Notes under the pieces: generated by a model
Seen by the model: the letters and a program-made list of their open reading frames with translations, nothing else
Database searches by the model: none
What the model was told of the DNA's origin: nothing
Shown: in pieces, positions 62,177-64,000 of the stretch
Layout of the letters: each line of letters starts with the position of its first letter
Position numbering within the stretch: the first letter of the stretch is position 1
Translations under genes and position numbers: made by a program
Assembly: GCF_900116135.1 (NCBI RefSeq)
Contig: NZ_FOZX01000003.1
Location: 124,001-188,000, forward strand
Direction of reading: 5' to 3'
From: Saccharopolyspora flava
GTDB lineage: Bacteria > Actinomycetota > Actinomycetes > Mycobacteriales > Pseudonocardiaceae
DNA length: 64,000 nucleotides

Positions 62177-62460
62177 TCCCGTGCTCCACGACTCGACGTT
62201 GGTGTCGGTGGAAAACCGCGCGCGACAGCGGACGGGCACCCGGCAGCGATACCGGAAGCCACGTCAAGAGCACGCCGTTTTCGCTGGTGAACGGGATTCG
62301 GAGAAGTCCGGAAGATCCCTGATCACCGGACAAGAGCAGATTGAACAGCCATCGCGATCAGTTCGCCAACCGAACTGTCGACCCGAGCGAACAATGATCC
62401 GAAAGGGTGGCGGCGAACAACTCCCCGAATGGGCAACAACCGTCGCGACCGCAAAAAGAA

Positions 62461-62494
62461 GAATCCCCTTCGGGACAATTCCCGAAGGGGATTC
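62461..62494 (-). terminator. Intrinsic terminator of terC
   Basis: Arms GAATCCCCTTCGGG/CCCGAAGGGGATTC (14 bp) with a 6-nt loop lie 17 bp after the terC stop, followed on the minus strand by the T-run TTCTTTTTG. This is a complete rho-independent terminator. Confidence 0.92.
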
Positions 62495-62510
62495 TCGAAA
62501 TTCCGGAAGA

Positions 62511-63542
62511 TCAGCTGCGGTTGGCTTCCGCCTCCGCCGCGGCCTCGTCCCGCTTGGACTTGGCGAGGCTGGCCCAGGTGGTGATCGCCAGGGTCACCAC
62601 GATGAAGCCCAGCGACATCCAGTTGTTGATCTCCGCCCACTCGGGCACCAGGTGGTACTCGTGGAACGCGTGCAGGATCAGCTTCAGGCCGATGAAGCCG
62701 AGGATGACCGCCAGCCCGATCGACAGGTACACCAGCTTGTCCACCAGGCCGCCGAGCAGGAAGTACAGCTGCCGCAGCCCCATCAGCGCGAACGCGTTGG
62801 CGGTGAACACCAGGAACGGGTCCTGGGTGATGCCGAAGATCGCCGGGATCGAGTCCACGGCGAACAGCAGGTCGGCACTGCCGATGGCCACGATGACCAC
62901 GAACATCGGCGTCAGGTACCGCTTGCCGTCGATCTTCACCGTCGACTTCGCCTCGTGGTAGTCGTCGGTCACCGGGAACACCTTGCGGACCCAGCGGACG
63001 ACCGCGTTCTCCTTGTACTCCTCTTCCTCGTCCTTCTTGCGGACCATGCTGATCGCGGTCCAGATGAGGAAGCCGCCGAAGATGAAGAAGATCCACACGA
63101 ACTGGGCGATCAGCGCGGCGCCGACCGCGATGAAGATGCCTCGCATCAGCAGCGCGAGCAGGATGCCGATCAGCAGGACCTTGTGCTGGTGGATCGACGG
63201 CACCGCGAAGCTGGACATGATCACCATGAAGATGAACAGGTTGTCCACGCTCAGCGAGTACTCGGTGATGTAACCGGTGAAGAACTCGATGGCGAAGTGC
63301 TGGTCGCCGAAGATCCAGACGCCGATGCCGAACAGGATCGCGCAGGCGACGTAGAAGGTGACCCACTTGGCGGCCTCGCCGGTGGTCACCTCGTGCGGCT
63401 TGCGGTCGACGATCACCAGGTCGAGCAGCAGCAGCAGGGCGAGACCGCCCAGCGTGGCTGCCCACACCCACCAGTGCACGTGCATCGTGTCGACTGCGGG
63501 CTGCTGGGCTTGTACCGCGCGCAGCATCAGGTCGGCACCCAT
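62511..63542 (-). CDS. terC: TerC family membrane protein (probable Mn2+ exporter)
   Basis: The 343-aa protein has about nine transmembrane segments and the TerC/Alx signature: EYSLSVDNLFIFMVIMSSF with the membrane-embedded Asp, and IGSADLLFAVDSIPAIFGI with the second paired acidic motif. The connecting loop is charged (KKDEEEEYKENAVVRWVRK). The related Alx and MeeF-type proteins export manganese. The ATG at 63542 lies 6 nt after GGAGG, preferred over the adjoining TTG. The 5' leader can fold like the manganese-sensing yybP-ykoY riboswitch, which supports an Mn function. Confidence 0.93.
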   Translation of the reverse strand: MGADLMLRAVQAQQPAVDTMHVHWWVWAATLGGLALLLLLDLVIVDRKPHEVTTGEAAKWVTFYVACAILFGIGVWIFGDQHFAIEFFTGYITEYSLSVDNLFIFMVIMSSFAVPSIHQHKVLLIGILLALLMRGIFIAVGAALIAQFVWIFFIFGGFLIWTAISMVRKKDEEEEYKENAVVRWVRKVFPVTDDYHEAKSTVKIDGKRYLTPMFVVIVAIGSADLLFAVDSIPAIFGITQDPFLVFTANAFALMGLRQLYFLLGGLVDKLVYLSIGLAVILGFIGLKLILHAFHEYHLVPEWAEINNWMSLGFIVVTLAITTWASLAKSKRDEAAAEAEANRS

Positions 63543-63547
63543 CAATC

Positions 63548-63690
63548 ACCTCCGGTTCAGGGCGAACACGTCCGGGACCGGAGGTCTCTTCCACCGATCT
63601 ACGTCATCGGTCAGCGGCACCGGGCTTGACCAGGCAAGTTCCGTGATGACGACACCGCTGCGAAGGAATACTCCCCTCCACCACTCGCCA
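63548..63690 (-). promoter_or_regulatory. yybP-ykoY-like (manganese) riboswitch leader of terC
   Basis: On the minus strand the leader contains GGAGGGGAGTA (63679-63669) and later GGAAGAGACCTCC (about 63592-63580), the usual 5' and 3' conserved parts of yybP-ykoY RNAs, able to pair GGAGG with CCTCC as P1. The 3' strand ACCTCCGGT (63585-63577) can alternatively pair perfectly, over 9 bp, with ACCGGAGGT (63556-63548), which contains the terC ribosome site. Formation of P1 would free the ribosome site, i.e. an on-switch. The identification is by eye. Confidence 0.65.
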
Positions 63691-64000
63691 AGATTGTCAC
63701 GTATGCCGGGGTCGCCGCACCAGGCGGGGTGACCACTCGCACGCAAAGTCACGCACCGAACCTAGGCGGCACCGCCGAACGGGGCAATGCGGACGACGCG
63801 GACTGGGCGGGACGGAGGCGTTGCGCTCGGCCCGGTGATCGTTACGATCACGTCGGTCCGATCACACGGGCACCGCACGCGGGGATGCGGCGGAGACCAC
63901 ACATCGACGGGCACGACGAGGTGCCCGATTGCGCTTTGGTCTCTGGTTCATAGCGTCTTGCCTTCCCCCCGCGTCTGGATGAAACCGGTGCCGCTCCGTT
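63691..64000. other. Right-edge region without a supported gene
   Basis: No credible gene is seen here. A 74-codon plus-strand frame (63729-63953) has no ribosome site and a composition unlike a protein. The region contains the dyad GTGATCGTTACGATCAC (63835-63851; 7-bp arms, 3-nt spacer) and a nearby GATCAC half-site, which suggests an operator for a gene starting beyond the window or for terC. Confidence 0.5.

Noticed and set aside
60113..62290. 725-codon frame antisense to the surface protein
   Set aside because: Its Gly/Arg/Val repeats simply mirror the DUF11 repeats.
63729..63953. 74-codon frame at the right edge
   Set aside because: No ribosome site, composition of random GC-rich DNA, and it overlaps a dyad.

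Overview
The window is a very GC-rich actinobacterial chromosome segment. A lone DUF397 protein, a complete conservon (cvnABCDE), a DUF574-type methyltransferase, a class-E-type LAXTG surface protein and frequent GTG/TTG starts all point to a mycelial actinomycete. I infer a Pseudonocardiales member of the Saccharopolyspora type; no marker gene in the window fixes the genus. No tRNA, rRNA, CRISPR array or autonomous transposon was seen.

Layout. 1-3.0 kb: end of an acyl-CoA dehydrogenase facing a HadA/HadB-like dehydratase pair and a thiolase. 3.3-11.9 kb: an unknown 104-aa protein, a 1363-aa TPR protein, a membrane-anchored GH25 lysozyme and the RNA-binding factor Tex. 11.9-13.2 kb: an orphan DUF397 protein and a MerR regulator. 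13.2-19.8 kb: an ethanolamine-type catabolic cluster (FadR regulator, SDR, aldehyde dehydrogenase, gamma-glutamyl hydrolase, glutamine-synthetase-like ligase, divergent ethanolamine-type permease). 19.9-25.4 kb: a TctCBA tripartite carboxylate transporter divergent from a CitA/CitB-type two-component system. 25.5-29.4 kb: the conservon, whose P450 lacks the ExxR motif. 29.8-34.3 kb: methyltransferase, membrane acyltransferase, secreted S37-type peptidase and a DivIVA/FilP-like coiled-coil protein.

34.5-40.4 kb: a choline-to-betaine module (TetR regulator, betaine-aldehyde dehydrogenase, APC permease, GMC choline dehydrogenase) with an 18-bp palindrome between the divergent regulator and operon. 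40.6-42.4 kb: a BenE-type symporter and a small secreted protein. 42.8-49.4 kb: two beta-oxidation-type operons, one being HAD phosphatase, APH-like kinase and acyl-CoA dehydrogenase in the domain order of vertebrate ACAD10, the other SDR, two acyl-CoA dehydrogenases and a MaoC hydratase. 49.4-50.8 kb: a small islet in which a SLOG-fold protein gene lies between two direct repeats of about 360 bp. Each repeat holds a 46-bp perfect palindrome and a 74-bp inverted-repeat element that also occurs, inverted, at 9.2 kb. 50.8-56.3 kb: an AbgT-type transporter and an acyl-CoA ligase/SDR/SDR/TetR operon whose promoter shares an operator-like palindrome with the HAD operon. 56.5-57.8 kb: a RES-type toxin-antitoxin pair. 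57.9-62.2 kb: a DUF11-repeat LAXTG surface protein broken by a one-base frameshift. 62.5-63.7 kb: TerC preceded by a yybP-ykoY-like (manganese) leader.

Most gene families are well known. The parts least explained by known families are the SLOG islet with its nested repeats, the four tandem palindromic units at 45.8 kb, and the shared operator linking two lipid operons. All family calls come from motifs and length read by eye, and no database search was run.
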